Shown piece after piece: positions 12,408 through 24,274 of a stretch of DNA of 64,000 nucleotides. Below the pieces are notes generated by a model that had not been told where the DNA came from, did not search any database, and saw only the letters and a list, made by a program, of their open reading frames with translations. Origin of the DNA: Ypsolopha sequella (Eukaryota; Arthropoda; Insecta; Lepidoptera; Ypsolophidae); contig OW203987.1 of the NCBI GenBank assembly GCA_934047225.1, forward strand, positions 30,151,501 to 30,215,500. Direction: 5' to 3'. The translations under genes were made by a program, and so were the position numbers. Positions within the stretch are counted from its first letter, which is position 1. Each line of letters opens with the position of its first letter.

Positions 12408-12538
12408 CGTCATGACATCAATCCCCGAGGGGGTATCAGAAATGTTACCGAGTATGAACTGAAATGCAAGTCACAGTCTACACTCGGCACACCCGCGTCA
12501 CACCTTCGATTGTTACGTCCCAACGTGATGGGTGGTAA
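12408..12538 (-). mobile_element. tRNA-derived SINE (family SN), 3' half, split by insertion
   Basis: On the minus strand this is the 3' half of the SINE (GGGACGTAA, then CGGGTGTGCCGAGTGTAGAC, then GATGTCATGACG). It continues at 15770-15957 after an insert of about 3.2 kb. The reading is supported by alignment by eye to the uninterrupted copy at 16862-17205. Confidence 0.75.
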
Positions 12539-13171
12539 CCCAAGTAGCACACAAGCAGTATAAGAAGGCACTGTATCGCTTCTTTGTTGTATAACAGCGG
12601 TTGAAGAGAGTTTGTATATTCCTTAGACTATATATAAGACATTGTAATATCTCTTTAAGAGAAGGGTGGTATTGAAGAAGTAGAGTAGCGACGATTGCGG
12701 CTTTGGAGAAACAGAGGTGTGTTATTAAGTTCTTGTACAGGCTTTAGATACAATGCAGAGTTATAAATATACTAAATAGCACTATGAGATCTAAAATAGC
12801 AATTAGTAAGGTAAAAGCGCTTCAAAAGAGTTAAAAATATCACATATAACACTCAAGCAGTTACATGGTAGTTGTATCTGGTCTATAGCGTTAGAATCGA
12901 TCTGTAAGGTCTTTTGTAGCACCTTTACCGTATTAGAGTATTGTAGCTCAACCTTAGCACCTAAAACCGTTTGATTGAGAAATGTTACTCAAATTTATGA
13001 CTACAAACAGGATTCGGCATGCTATAGATATCTTGTACGGGTAAAAAAGTTTGTAATCTATTCTTTATCACAACTTACGCTGCTAAGCCTATACAAGAGG
13101 TTTAATAATCACCTAGATACATAATAATCCGCCATTTTGCGGACATTATTGTTTCACCGATTACTATTTAT

Positions 13172-13674
13172 TGTTGATGATGATGACGATGACGATGACT
13201 ATGACGTTGACGATGACGATGACGTTGACGATGACGATGACGATGACGGTGACGGTGACGATGACGTGACGATGACGATGACGATGACAATGACAATGAC
13301 CTTGACGATGACGATGACCATGACGATGACGCTGACGATGACGTTGACAATGACGTTGACAATGACATTGACAATGACGTTGACGATGACGTTGACGATG
13401 ACGTTGAAGATGACGATGACGTTGATGATGACGTTGACGATGACGATGACGATGACGATGATGTTGACTATGACGATGACGATGACGATGACGTTGACGA
13501 TTACTATGACGTTGACGATGACGTTGACGTTGACGATGACGATGACGTTGACGATTACTATGACGATGACGATCGATGATCGTCAACGTCATCGTCATCG
13601 TCAACGTCAACGTCATCGTAAACGTCATTGTAAACGTCATCATCAACGTCATCGTCAACGTCATCGTCAACGTA

Positions 13675-13738
<64 letters not shown>

Positions 13739-13899
13739 CCATCGTCATCGTCATCGTCAACGTCATCTTCATCATCATCGTCACCGTCATCGTCTCCGTC
13801 ATCGTCAACGTCATCATCAACGTCATCGTCATCGTCATCTTCAACGTCATCGTCAACGTCATCGTCAATGTCATTGTCAACGTCATTGTCAACGTCATG

Positions 13900-13934
<35 letters not shown>

Positions 13935-13935
13935 T

Positions 13936-13969
<34 letters not shown>

Positions 13970-14311
13970 CCGTCACCGTCACCGTCATCGTCAACGTCAT
14001 CGTCAACGTCATAGTCATCGTCATCTGCAACGTCATCGTCATCGTCATCGTCATCGTCACCGTCATCGTCACCGTCATCGTCAACGTCATCATCAACGTC
14101 ATCGTCATCTTCAACGTCATCGTCATCGTCATCTTCAACGTCATCGTCAACGTCAACGTCATCGTCATCTTCAACTTCATCGTCAACGTCATCGTCAACG
14201 TCATTGTCAACGTCATCGTCATCGTCATCGTCACCGCCATCGTCACCGCCATCGTCACGTCGTCGTCACCGTCACCGTCATCGTCAACGTCATAGTCATC
14301 GTCATCTTCAA

Positions 14312-14382
<71 letters not shown>

Positions 14383-14600
14383 CCGTCATCGTCACCGTCA
14401 TCTTCAACGTCATCATCAACGTCATCGTCAACGTCATAGTCAACGTCATTGTCAACGTCATCGTCAACGTCATCGTCAGCGTCATCATCATGGTCATCGT
14501 CATCGTCACGTCATCTTCATCGTCATCGTTATCGTCATCGTCATCGTTATCGTCATCGTCATCGTCATCGTCGTCATCATCATCATCATCATCAACGTTG
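13172..14600. repeat. Hexamer satellite (GACGAT/GACGTT) in inverted arrangement
   Basis: Left of about 13573 the top strand is built of GATGAC and GTTGAC-type hexamers; right of it the top strand shows the complement, TCATCG and TCAACG-type hexamers. The flip centres on 'gacgatcgatgatcg'. Near the centre the order of variant hexamers is mirrored across the flip, including the rare 'gtaa' variants. The outer ends are also symmetric ('ttgttgatgatgatgacg' against 'cgtcatcatcatcatcatca'). Because the unit is a multiple of three and holds no stop, long frames open in most phases (poly-Asp, Met-Thr, Arg-His, Val-Ile or Ser runs). I regard none as a gene. Confidence 0.95.
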
Positions 14601-15292
14601 TACAACGTTATATCTTGAACTCCATGGTAACTGTTTAAGGGCTAAAAAGAAGAATTCAAGCGCTTCTGTACCCCAAAAAGAGTAAAAATACTCCATTGTA
14701 CGGTGATTGTTGATCCCAAAGCGTTGTAATAGTGGTCACTAGCGCCTTTCTACTTCTTAAACCGTTTATAGAATATAAAATGGATATAGTAAACGTCTAA
14801 GCCAGTTGTAGCAAGCCGCCATTACAGTTTTTGATAAAGAGATTAATCATGTCGAAAAATCGATCACTTTTCTTACCTCAGGCCATAATTTAAAAAATAA
14901 ACATACCCATTTTACATTTAATGCTGTAATAAAATCACAAAAAGTCCTAATGCCTCATTCGAGAAGAAATTACAAGTTAACCAAAAAAAATTATTGCACT
15001 TCAATAATATAAATAACTAAAAATTCCACGAGTTTCGCAAGCGCATGAAATATTTAGCTAAATGAATGCATATTTTGTCAGTAACCTGATGCTCGCACTA
15101 GTTTTTTACGTATGTGAGTGAAAATTCATTCCAATTAATTACCTATATTTATTCGTCCATTATTGACATTTATCAGATCACTTTTAAATCATCTAAGAAC
15201 ATATATTCCTTTCACTCATGCTATTGAAAAGGTAATAAAAAAACATTTGAGATTTATTTCAGTGTTACAGTCACGTCGCAATCATGTTTAAA

Positions 15293-15620
15293 TTCTATTA
15301 AGGTGGTACAAGAACTTATTGTATTTCTTTTACCTCCTACAATCGCTTTTCACGCACCTTTGTATATGTGCATATTCTATTAAGGTGGTACAAAAACTTA
15401 TTGTATATCTTTCAACGCCTACAATCACTTTTCACGCACCTTTGTATATGTACATATTCTATTAAGGTGCCACAAGAACTTATTATATATGTTTTACCTC
15501 CTACAATCACTTTTCACGCGCCTTTGTATGTGTGCAAATTCTATAAAGGTGGTAGAAGAACTTATTATAATCTTTTAGGTCGTACAATCACTTTTCACGC
15601 GCCTTTGTGTCGTTAAGACC
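15293..15620 (+). repeat. Four tandem 82-bp repeats
   Basis: Units start at 15293, 15375, 15457 and 15539, exactly 82 bp apart. Each opens with 'ttctattaaggtg' (fourth: 'ttctataaaggtg') and carries 'acaatcacttttcacgc' near its end. They lie inside the TIR element, between the satellite and the right terminus. Confidence 0.9.
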
Positions 15621-15769
15621 CGTATAAAGTGGGCCCTTTTCGGTGTTATAGAAGTGATTGAGAAGTTCTCTATCGCTACTGTAGCGCTTGCTTATGATGG
15701 TTAAGCCGTTATAAATCTCTTTTAAGCGGCTTTTGTAACGCTTATTATACCGCTTAGGTGCTACTCGGG

Positions 15770-15957
15770 AAGGCCCATCGCCTTTCTTCTGGCACAAATA
15801 CTCGCCTTTTTAGGGCATGCAGGTTTCTTCACAATGTTTTCCATCACCATTCAGCAACTGGTAAGTATTAGGTATTACAAATACTATGCACATAAACTCC
15901 GTAAAACTCATCGGTGCATGCCCGACCGCGCGTCCTACGGCCTAAGCTACCAGCGAT
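15770..15957 (-). mobile_element. tRNA-derived SINE (family SN), 5' half of the split copy
   Basis: Continues the SINE interrupted at 12538: minus-strand order is a tRNA-like head near 15957, then GTCGGGCATGCACC, GTTGCTGAATGGTGATGGAA and CATGCCCTAAAAAGG. The tRNA head is partly degenerate. Confidence 0.7.
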
Positions 15958-16861
15958 TTTTATTTTCTTACTATATAGCAACATAATGCGTTACGACCTC
16001 TCACTTTAATTCATTCCATCGCCAATGTTCGGTGAAGGCTCTATCCTTTCCCTTTTTCGAAGTAATATTTTATTCACGGAGCCTTGGATTATTTTTGATA
16101 TAGAGGTTCAAAGAAAGCTGCGCAAAAATGTACGCTATTGTCCGTCGTTTTTTATTATTCTCAAATGTTAGGCACAATAAAAAAAAAATATATATTTAAT
16201 TTTGTCATTAGATTCTCAGAATGATTTCGAGATATCACAATTATTATATATGTATTTAAAATAATAGTTTATCTTACTCATAATTCAAAAAACTGGCCAT
16301 ATGCGTGTAGGATTAGTACTCTTAGGGTTCTTTACCATTCAAATAAGTTAGAAGAATCTTATTACCTACAAAAACTGCAAAATTAGATTGGTTTAGTATC
16401 TTTCCACACAGGGTTAAAATTAGTGATTTTCAGATATATTCCTTCACTTGTCTGGAGATCTGCCTTTGTGCAAAATTTTAAAATTCTAGGTCTTGAAAAC
16501 GGGAAATAACTTTTCAGTTTTGATTAGTCAGTGAGTGGAATTTTTTATAGAAATGCTTTGAAGGTGACTTTTTATTGCTAGAAACTTGTTTTTTTTACAG
16601 CATTGTGAGGCCGTAAACAATAATTTGATACTTATTTTAAATTCATTTCTCAAGCCGTGCTTGAGAAAAAGAAAACAGGCAGATGGACTACAAAATGATC
16701 CTATAAGGGGTTCTCCCATTATTATGTACAAAACAGAACTCAAAACAGAGTAGCAATAATATGGTTTTGTTGCCTTTCGGGTAAGGAACCCTATATACTT
16801 ACAAAGTTTCAACTGCCCCGTAAAGAGGGACAAAATATATCAAAAATATTATTATTTCATG
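15958..16861. other. Unassigned AT-rich DNA
   Basis: No supported feature. Confidence 0.5.
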
Positions 16862-17205
16862 TTTTTTTTGCGTTAGCTCAGGGGTAGAACGCTGGCCTCT
16901 CAATCTTGAGAACCAGGTTCGATCCCCAGTCGGGCATGTACCAATGACTTTTTCAGAATTTATGTGCATAAAATTGTTTCTTACTAACCACTTGCTGAAT
17001 GTTGAAGGAAAACATCGTAAGGAAACCTTCATACCCTAAAAAGCGTGTTACTTGTGCCCAAAGTACGGCGATATCATCACGTTGGGACGTAATAATCGTC
17101 GGTGAAACGCGGGTGTACTGAGTATGGACTGTGATTTTCATTTCACAGTTAACACTCGGAACACCTCTTATACCCTTTCGGAGATTCATGTCGTGACAAT
17201 ATAAT
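16862..17205 (+). mobile_element. tRNA-derived SINE (family SN), full-length reference copy
   Basis: The head resembles a tRNA: an A-box-like 'tagctcaggggtagaac' and a B box GGTTCGATCC about 40 nt later, the internal pol III promoter. The tRNA-unrelated body holds 'tgctgaatgttgaaggaaaa', 'gtgcccaaagtacggcgat', 'cacgttgggacgtaataat' and ends 'catgtcgtgacaatata'. About 344 bp. This copy explains the fragments at 12.4/15.8, 22.4, 34.0, 49.4, 49.7 and 56.6/57.1 kb. Confidence 0.85.
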
Positions 17206-17225
17206 AATATATACTGGGTCAACTG

Positions 17226-17476
17226 GGTGTTAATTTGATCACCTTTTTCCTTGAAACAGGGTGTTCTACCGATAATATTTACCCATAAATATGAACAACT
17301 TAAATCCCGAAAAAAATTTCAGTTGTTCGATAATAAACTTAAATAACTACTTGACCAATATGTATGAAATAGCTGATTTATTATTTGTGAATTCAAGGTT
17401 GACCTCATAATAAAAGTTGTTCATATTAATGGGTAGAACACCCCGTTTTCAGGAAAAAGGTTATCATATTAACACC
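17226..17476. mobile_element. Foldback MITE with long terminal inverted repeats
   Basis: Terminal sequences GGTGTTAA (17226) and TTAACACC (17469-17476) start inverted arms of about 75 bp with 'acctttttcc', 'gggtgttctacc' and 'atatgaacaactt' in mirrored order; the left arm has about 11 extra bases. The middle is short and AT-rich. Non-autonomous, no coding capacity, superfamily not determined. Confidence 0.8.
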
Positions 17477-19164
17477 ATGTATATAGGTATAATGTATAAT
17501 TAATACCATCATTCAAAAATAAAATAATTCGTTTTTTAAATAAATAAAAAGCTTACAACAAGCAAGAGTTTTTGAAATTTAATATTTATAATTTCATTAA
17601 TTTATTTTCATATATTTTAGAATTTTTCGACCATTATTGTGCAATATAGTGTGAAGCAAAAGGTTTTTGTTCTGTTTTTACAACAACCCAACAATTGAGA
17701 CAATTGGATTTTGTTGCAAGCAATTTTAGATGTAGTTTCATCTGGCTTTACTGGAGCCATAAATATGAGGATTTTTATGGCGCAGTTGAATAAAGAAGGA
17801 CTGACAAAGACGAGGAAATCTCCGCTCTGATTGCCTGCGGGTAGAAAAGAAATGAACCAAATTGAATCCATTTAGTACTGTGCAGCTGATGAATTATTTT
17901 GTTGATGTGTCGTTTTATATTGGCGTTCAAAGGTCTATGCCAAGACGGCCGGAGGCCCTTATCCATCCATCTATTCGCAGTATTTTCCGAGGAACATAGT
18001 CTTCTTTTGTTTCTGAATTTGTTGAGTCATTTTCCTTGATAAATGGACATAAGATTGACACATTGTTTGGCCCAGTAAGTCATATGATATATTAGCTTTT
18101 AGCCTGCCTTTGTCTGCGTGGATTTTGTTTTTGTGTCGTCCCTAGTGAATAAGCTGGCTTTTCGGATTAAAAAGTGCTTATAAATTATGTTAGGCCACAA
18201 TCTATCTAGCAGTAAAAGATTTAAGACGATCCGTTGTTTGGTTACAGTTTTATAATTTTAACAAAACGGCTTTATAACATTTTATTCATAAATGAATATT
18301 ACTATTTGTAAAAAAGTCAGGATATGTTCTGTAAACGTTTATCCATTAGTAGATTATGACCGCAGTTTTACCGGCGTTGAGTTTCTATCTTATCGAATTA
18401 CTTAATATTTAAACTGCTTGTAGCAGACAATATCAGCAGTCTTTTTAAGGAAATTAAAGCTTCATTGAATAAGTTTGACATGATGAAAGACATGACCTTC
18501 ATCGGATTTAGTTAAAATGTGGATGGATTTTCCAAACAGTTGAATTTCTAATAGAAAAAGGTAGCCTATATATTAATCCAGGACCTATAGTGAAAGTTTC
18601 ATGTCAATTCATTACTCAGTTTTCAAAAATTTTTAGTAACTAACGAACCAACAAACTTTCGCTTTTTTATATTACATCAGGGATTATATAAATTCAGTCA
18701 GTAAGAAACTCTCAAGAGTCCTGCACCAGTAAAGTTTTCATAATTATAGTACTTATATATTTTTTATTTACACGATAAAAACTTAATTAAGAGGCTATGC
18801 GAATTATGTTTATGAATTATGAATTATGTATTTAAAAAGGGAAAATAGTTGGTTTTATGTTTTTATTAAAAAAACTAAACCAGCTAGCAAAATTTCCAAA
18901 ATCAAATATTTAGATATTGTTGAAACCATATACATGGCTGCTACACTTTAAAGGAGGAGAAAAAATGTGTTAGAAGACCTCATTTCAACAATTATTTATA
19001 TTGCGAAAAGTTTATCCAAACATGTTTTTCAAAATCAAATCCCTAGATTATGTAGTCAAAATGCATACTTATACCAGAAACTGATTATAATTTTTCATGA
19101 AATACACAGAAAAGAAACACTCGTACTTTTTTCACATAACGCCTTAACAAAAATAACTTAGATC
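17477..19164. other. Unassigned AT-rich DNA
   Basis: About 1.7 kb without a supported feature on either strand. Confidence 0.5.
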
Positions 19165-19345
19165 TAAGTAAACTAAAAAACAAAAACAAATACAAACTAA
19201 ACCTACATATCTAAAACAAAACTTTTTTCAAAGGGTGCCCAAGACACTGGCAGCAACGTTATCTCGTTGGATCGTTAGGCTATGCGTTGTCCGAGGAACG
19301 CGCCAGCCCTTTGGTCACCCGAGGCGTCGCGTGGTCGACCAGGCT
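19165..19345 (-). mobile_element. 5'-truncated LINE tail, minus strand
   Basis: On the minus strand a coding remnant reads RAGAFLGQRI, then after a one-base slip SLTIQRDNVAASVLGT, followed by a T-rich 3' UTR. Same LINE family as 7957-8232, 35305-35392 and 59708-60060. Confidence 0.7.
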
Positions 19346-20044
19346 CGACGAAAAATAATGAAGAAAAATAAATGTCATTAAACATAATGTACTTATGCAC
19401 AAAGTACCACATTTTAGCCACTCGTTTCATGTTGGGACGGAAACACCTTTGGTATAAAGCGGATTTACAAGTATTTGACTATTTAGTTGACACTTAAAAG
19501 AGCACCTCTAACACCGCCTTGTGTCTGTGAACACGTCTGACAGATTACCTCCCTACTGAAATGAGAGACGGCCGTGTTCATGTTCAATGGTTAATTAAGG
19601 CAAGTTTGCCGACGTCCATCGGACGTATGTATCGGTCTCGGACCCCACACCCCGAGTATTGATTGGGTACTACCTACTGTGTGTTTCTATATACAGGCTG
19701 GAATGATGACGTAAGGGAAAATTCATTGTACTGTACATAAATAAAAATGTTCCACATAATATGGTTTAGGTTAAATACATCACAATATTTTAACAATAGT
19801 TGTTTAAATTATCATAAAGGAAAAGCAGCGTAACAAAACTATTTAGTCTAATCGGTACAAATTAATAATTTTTATGTCTCTGGACCTCAAAATGAAAAAA
19901 ATGAAACCCTTATAGGATCACTTTCTTGTTCACCTGTCTGTTTGTCTGTCACGATCCTTCTGCTCGGGCCTCGTATATGTAGATATTAAGTTGAAACTGA
20001 TAACGCCTACAGAAAGTCTACGGCTCCATCCATGGTGCTGTAAA
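19346..20044. other. Spacer with a family CG fragment
   Basis: 19888-19960 matches the 'aacccttataggatcact' part of the CG family, truncated on both sides. The rest is unassigned. Confidence 0.45.
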
Positions 20045-20188
20045 TAAAATAAACGTTTAACAAAAATATAGTTAGCGACTTCAAATGTAGCATTCATTTA
20101 CTAAGAAGTAAAAAGGTAAAAATAATTGTATAATGTAATGAAAAAAGCAGTCGAATTGAGAACCTCCTCCTTTTTTTAAGTCGGTTGA
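20045..20188 (+). mobile_element. Short deletion derivative of the TIR element found at 45486-46507
   Basis: Begins 'taaaataaacgtttaac' with 'gcgacttcaa', and ends 'gtcgaattgagaacctcctc' followed by a T-run and AAGTCGGTT. The same two ends bound the 1-kb element at 45.5 kb; here nearly all the interior is missing. Confidence 0.65.
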
Positions 20189-20456
20189 AAAACCGGACAA
20201 AAAAAATATTGCACTTTACATAAACAAATTTGCACACCATAAAAACTTAAAAGGCACTTCCAGTTGACTTAGAAACTCGAAATATTGTTTAGAGGTAGAC
20301 ACATAGGAAAAAATTTGAAAATTACAAACATTTAATTATTTTGGAAGTTTTAGAGACCGACCTAATTAGACCCATTAGAATCACAGAATTTATTAAATCG
20401 TAAGTTCCAAGTTAAGTTGGACTGCCAAAACTGCAAGTGAAATTATTACCATAATG

Positions 20457-20540
20457 TTTTTAGGGTCCCGTACCTGTATTGTGTGGTGGTAAGGTACCCT
20501 TCGTGCACGAGTCCGACTCGCACTTCGTAGGTTTTTTTTT
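20457..20540 (+). repeat. Family CG repeat with the middle deleted
   Basis: Opens 'tttttagggtcccgtacc' and within 85 bp reaches the terminal 'cgagtccgactcgcacttcg' and T-run. Only the two ends remain. Confidence 0.7.
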
Positions 20541-20757
20541 GTTGTGTATGACGACGAAAGGTTGACCGACCAAGGCAATTGCAGTGTGGTTCATACTCGA
20601 GCAGATCACCATGCTCTTCAGCTGTCAGACAAAAAATTACATGAATATGTGTTGTTAGATCCGCCAGACCAGCTGGCCCCTCCATTGTTGTCTGTTTATT
20701 TACATTTAATTTTTATTTACCCAACTTCAGCAAAGCCAAGGAAGTTTATGTTTTTAA

Positions 20758-21085
20758 TAGTAGTTTATGCTTCAAGGGCGACAAGGAATAACTTACCAAG
20801 TAATTTATTGCTTTTACGCCCATGTATCATACTACGTTTTCCAATGCATAGTGTGAGGAAATAAAACAAATATAATCTTGTGAACTTTAAATTATGATTG
20901 GCTCAAAAGTACTGTATCCAGAGCCGTTAAACAGTGGAAAAAAAAAGTATAAAATTCATGGTACACAGGAAAGGTTGCGGGTTAGCCAACTTCTTGGAAG
21001 TAAATAAAAAAAAAAAAACCTCTAGGGCAAAATAACCGACTTTGATGCATAAAAGTAGGCCTTTACGAGCCCTTGCATTGAAAAA
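20758..21085 (+). repeat. Family HP repeat, copy 3, hairpin loop deleted
   Basis: Starts TAGTAGTTTATGC and ends TGCATTGAAAAA as in the full copies, but the inner hairpin arms and loop (about 40 bp) are absent. Confidence 0.75.
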
Positions 21086-21665
21086 TATAGAAATGCAATG
21101 TCACATGTGTTTTCTGCTCATTAAAACAGTTTCATGAGCTGTATATGTGAAGTTCCTCTGGCCGAGTGGACAGATTCAGGTCGCACTTCGTCGACCCTCG
21201 TATTGATTGGTCTGAGCATTGCACTCGGTGAAACGGAAATTTGTGAGCTTTCAATGGATTTGTGCGGCGCGGGATTTTGCTCGGTTAAGTTTGTCCGTGA
21301 GGGAGGGACAGTTTTTACGGTCGACGTGATTTGAAATTGGGATCAGATTCACACATACATACCTTGTATACTCATATCCGAAGATGTGTAAATGGGTGTT
21401 ACTGGGTGTTAAGATGAAGTTGCGGAAGTCGGAAACTAGCGATATTACTCGTCCGTACGAACAACTTTTACTATGGACCCAAGAATGGAACAGCGAAATA
21501 AAAAATTTGCTATTCCAGATAAAACTTACATAGCTACCCCCGACTAAAATGAATGGAACAACAGTTTTTTTTCTCCATTTCTTCATTTTTTTTTTCACGG
21601 AAAGTTGGTCTTATGGATGGGTACTATCGTCAGTTTTCGGCTTCCACAAATTCATCTTAACAAAT
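21086..21665. other. Unassigned DNA
   Basis: No supported feature; short overlapping frames on both strands without motifs. Confidence 0.45.
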
Positions 21666-21669
21666 CTGT

Positions 21670-21800
21670 TTAACTACATACTTACTTGTCTAACTCCATA
21701 CTTACCTAACTCCATACTTACCTGTATAACTACAAACTTACCTGTACAACTACATACTTACCTGTACAACTACATACTTACCTGTATAACTACATACTTT
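21670..21800 (+). repeat. Minisatellite, about 20-bp unit
   Basis: About six to seven degenerate units around 'acttacctgtacaactacat'. Chance open frames cross it. Confidence 0.85.
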
Positions 21801-21811
21801 TTTTATATAAA

Positions 21812-21912
21812 AACGGCTCACCTCAATACGTGTTATGATCGGGAAAGCCGACCAGTTTCAGCAGATTTAGACTGCCTTCATCTGGGCGAGTAAATCATGA
21901 ATTATCCTCAAG
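21812..21912 (+). repeat. Dispersed repeat, partner of 40027-40190
   Basis: Shares an almost exact block ('aaaacggctcacctcaatac' through 'ccttcatctgggcgagtaaa') and 'aattatcctcaagtctcatt' with 40.0 kb. About 40 bp present there is replaced by four bases here. Unclassified. Confidence 0.75.
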
Positions 21913-22447
21913 TCTCATTTAATTCAATAACAACATACTTATTACGATTCTTACATCTATGCTGCGTCCGCACTTATTGTATTTTACACGGGTATATAAC
22001 ATATGATTTGATTATTTTTCTATATAAGCTTTTGTTCGCGTTGATTTAGTTTTTGTGTAGTCCTATTGAATCTATCAATATTTTTGGACCATTCGTTTTA
22101 TAATATGTATTTGATCTGACTATGTTTAAGAGTGTTTTTGCTTCTCATGATCCTTTACTCGATCCCAGAGAAAGTATCCTTGTCGATGTTGAACCTGGTC
22201 GCGTAACTGAATGATATTATTTCTCATTTTGATCCCCAGGTAAAGTAACTTGGTGAGACCGAAGGCCAAGCCCCGTTTCTGAACGAAACTATTTGTATTC
22301 TCTTTGGCGAGGCCAATACTTCTTGTTCTCAGGATTGAGTAACCATTACTATTATGAGTAAGAATATTGAAATCTGAATAGTACACGGGAAATGTACATG
22401 TTTCTGGGACAAAAACTGTTTTAGATTGATGTAATATACGAGTACCT

Positions 22448-22602
22448 ACTTGTGCCTGAAAAACGGCGATAGGCCTACCTATCACGCTAGGACGTAATAA
22501 TCCTCAGTAAAAAGTGGGTGTACGAGTGTAGACTGTGACTTGTATTTCAAAATCCACACTCGCAAACACTCCTGACACCCCCTTGGGAATTGATGTCGTG
22601 AC
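22448..22602 (+). mobile_element. SINE family SN, 3' half
   Basis: 'cttgtgcctgaaaaacggcg', 'taggacgtaataatcctcag', then 'cgagtgtagactgtgacttg' and 'attgatgtcgtgacc'. The tRNA head is missing. Confidence 0.75.
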
Positions 22603-23265
22603 CATACTAGTACTATCTTTGTCAGTTAGCACAATCTTCAGGCAGTTCCCGGGAATAATATTGTGAAAAACTATCTCATCAACCGAGAACTCGTTCGTGA
22701 TAATGATGGCGATTTAATCAATATCCCTCTGGATTCGTGATTAACGATGCTTCCAGTAATCGGGCCTGAATCGATTAATATCTCGATACCAGTGAATACC
22801 GAGCCGAGATAACGAGCGCTGTACTCCGGACTCGAGATGTGAGGGATTAAAAATAATACGGGATTTATTTGTGTGACGATTTCTGTTGGTATCTGTTAAT
22901 ATTTGGTTCGGATTATTCCGTACTTTTGTTGCAGACAATGTTTTTATCTGTTTACTTTTGGAGTCGATTAATCAAACAACTTATGTATACTCAGTGTAAT
23001 TGGAAAAGTATCTTAAAACGAAACTGCAATCTGTACTGAATATACTGAACACTTTTCGGTAAGAAACATAACGCGATACTGAAACCTAAAAAGATCCTGC
23101 CTATACAAATCAATGGGCTTTCAAAATTAGTAAGAGAATGTGAAAATATTTGATGGATAAATAATTCTTTTAGAAATTTGTTCAGTATGATAAGTAGATT
23201 GTGTGGTTTATTTACTTACCCCCGTTATAAGTTGTACCAATATACGAAGATAATTTGATTAATTT
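22603..23265. other. Unassigned DNA
   Basis: No supported feature. Confidence 0.45.
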
Positions 23266-23490
23266 GTAACGAACTACCAATGATTGTAAATCCATAATTC
23301 GTAACGAACTACCAATGACTGAAATACATTATTAAATTTTTTAACGAACTACCAATGTTGTAATACATCATTTATAACGAACTAACAATGATTGTAGTAC
23401 ATAAGTTATAACGAACTAACAATGATTGTAATACATACGAGTAATTTAATTTTTTAACGAACTACCAATGTTGTCATACATAATTTAAAT
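23266..23490 (+). repeat. Degenerate tandem repeat, six units
   Basis: Six units around 'taacgaactaccaatg' followed by 'ttgtaatacat', spaced about 33-50 bp apart. Spacing variation comes from AT-rich spacers. Non-coding. Confidence 0.85.
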
Positions 23491-24274
23491 ATGCTTTAAA
23501 AATAATACTTGCTTTGTCAGTTTCTTTGTGTTGTCATCGACACGCATGCATTAAAACGATAGCTCCCCTTTATTCAGATAAAATATATATATACTATACG
23601 TTGCTGTACATAAGTTTGTGCGTTAGAACTGCACACGTACATACAGACAAAACTGTTTACAATTTCCTACGACTCAATCTTATAAAAGTATCAAATATTC
23701 TATTAACTCGAAGTCCTTTTAAAAGCAAGTCGAAAGCCCATTTAAAAACACTAGGCCTCAGGAGGCTATGATAGTCTTGAACCAAAATAATTTATTATTC
23801 AATTTCCTATACATCCTTACCTTACCTCTGTCGCTTAGAAAGTAAAAATATATTTTGAACTCTCGCATGCAAGTAAATCCTTAAACCATGTCACAAGCTA
23901 ATATAAGAATTAAAATATCGGGTGCTCATAAAATGATACCACATGCTTTACTGATAGTACTGAACCACTTCCATAAAAAATATAAGAAACAAAGCGAACT
24001 TATAAAGTTTTACTTGCCCACATACATTTTAATGCATACTGGTCAGTTTGTAAGAGAAAGTGATTTTTAAACGTAATTTCAAAAGTCATAAAACCAAAAT
24101 TTATCAGTATGATCAATAGAGCATGTTTTTTATATTTTCCACTATTTATTATTTTGAATTCCATTCAAAATTATTAATGATTTATTATATATGTGTAAAT
24201 TCATGTATATATTTATGTTTGTCTACTACTACTATATGCTACTAAAATTTGTATTGTGTAAGTTTATGTATTCG
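23491..24274. other. Unassigned AT-rich DNA
   Basis: Short frames only; no supported feature. Confidence 0.5.

Larger units (their letters stand above)
12539..15769. mobile_element. TIR-bounded element carrying the hexamer satellite
   Basis: Left end CCCAAGTAGCAC at 12539 and right end GTGCTACTCGGG at 15758-15769 are inverted repeats. The similarity extends for about 24 bp, continuing 'aagcrgtataa' inward on both ends. The insert interrupts a SINE precisely: its two halves resume at 12538 and 15770. The flanks share only 'aa', so any target duplication is very short. No transposase frame is present; the contents are a 1.4-kb satellite, four 82-bp repeats and AT-rich spacer with recurring 'tagcacc' and 'agcgctt' motifs. 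Class unknown; non-autonomous. Confidence 0.65.

Noticed and set aside
13137..14685. Long open frames (up to 493 codons) encoding Asp, Met-Thr, Arg-His, Val-Ile or Ser repeats
   Set aside because: They arise because the satellite unit is a multiple of three and lacks stops in most phases on both strands; no ordinary protein sequence flanks them.
16862..16945. tRNA gene
   Set aside because: A and B boxes are present, but the acceptor stem does not pair convincingly and the sequence continues into a SINE body shared with other copies.
22126..22485. 119-codon minus-strand frame
   Set aside because: No recognisable motif, GC content like its surroundings, and it overlaps the start of a SINE fragment.
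23266..23490. CRISPR-like array
   Set aside because: Units are degenerate, spacing is irregular, there are no unique spacers, and the genome is an insect's.
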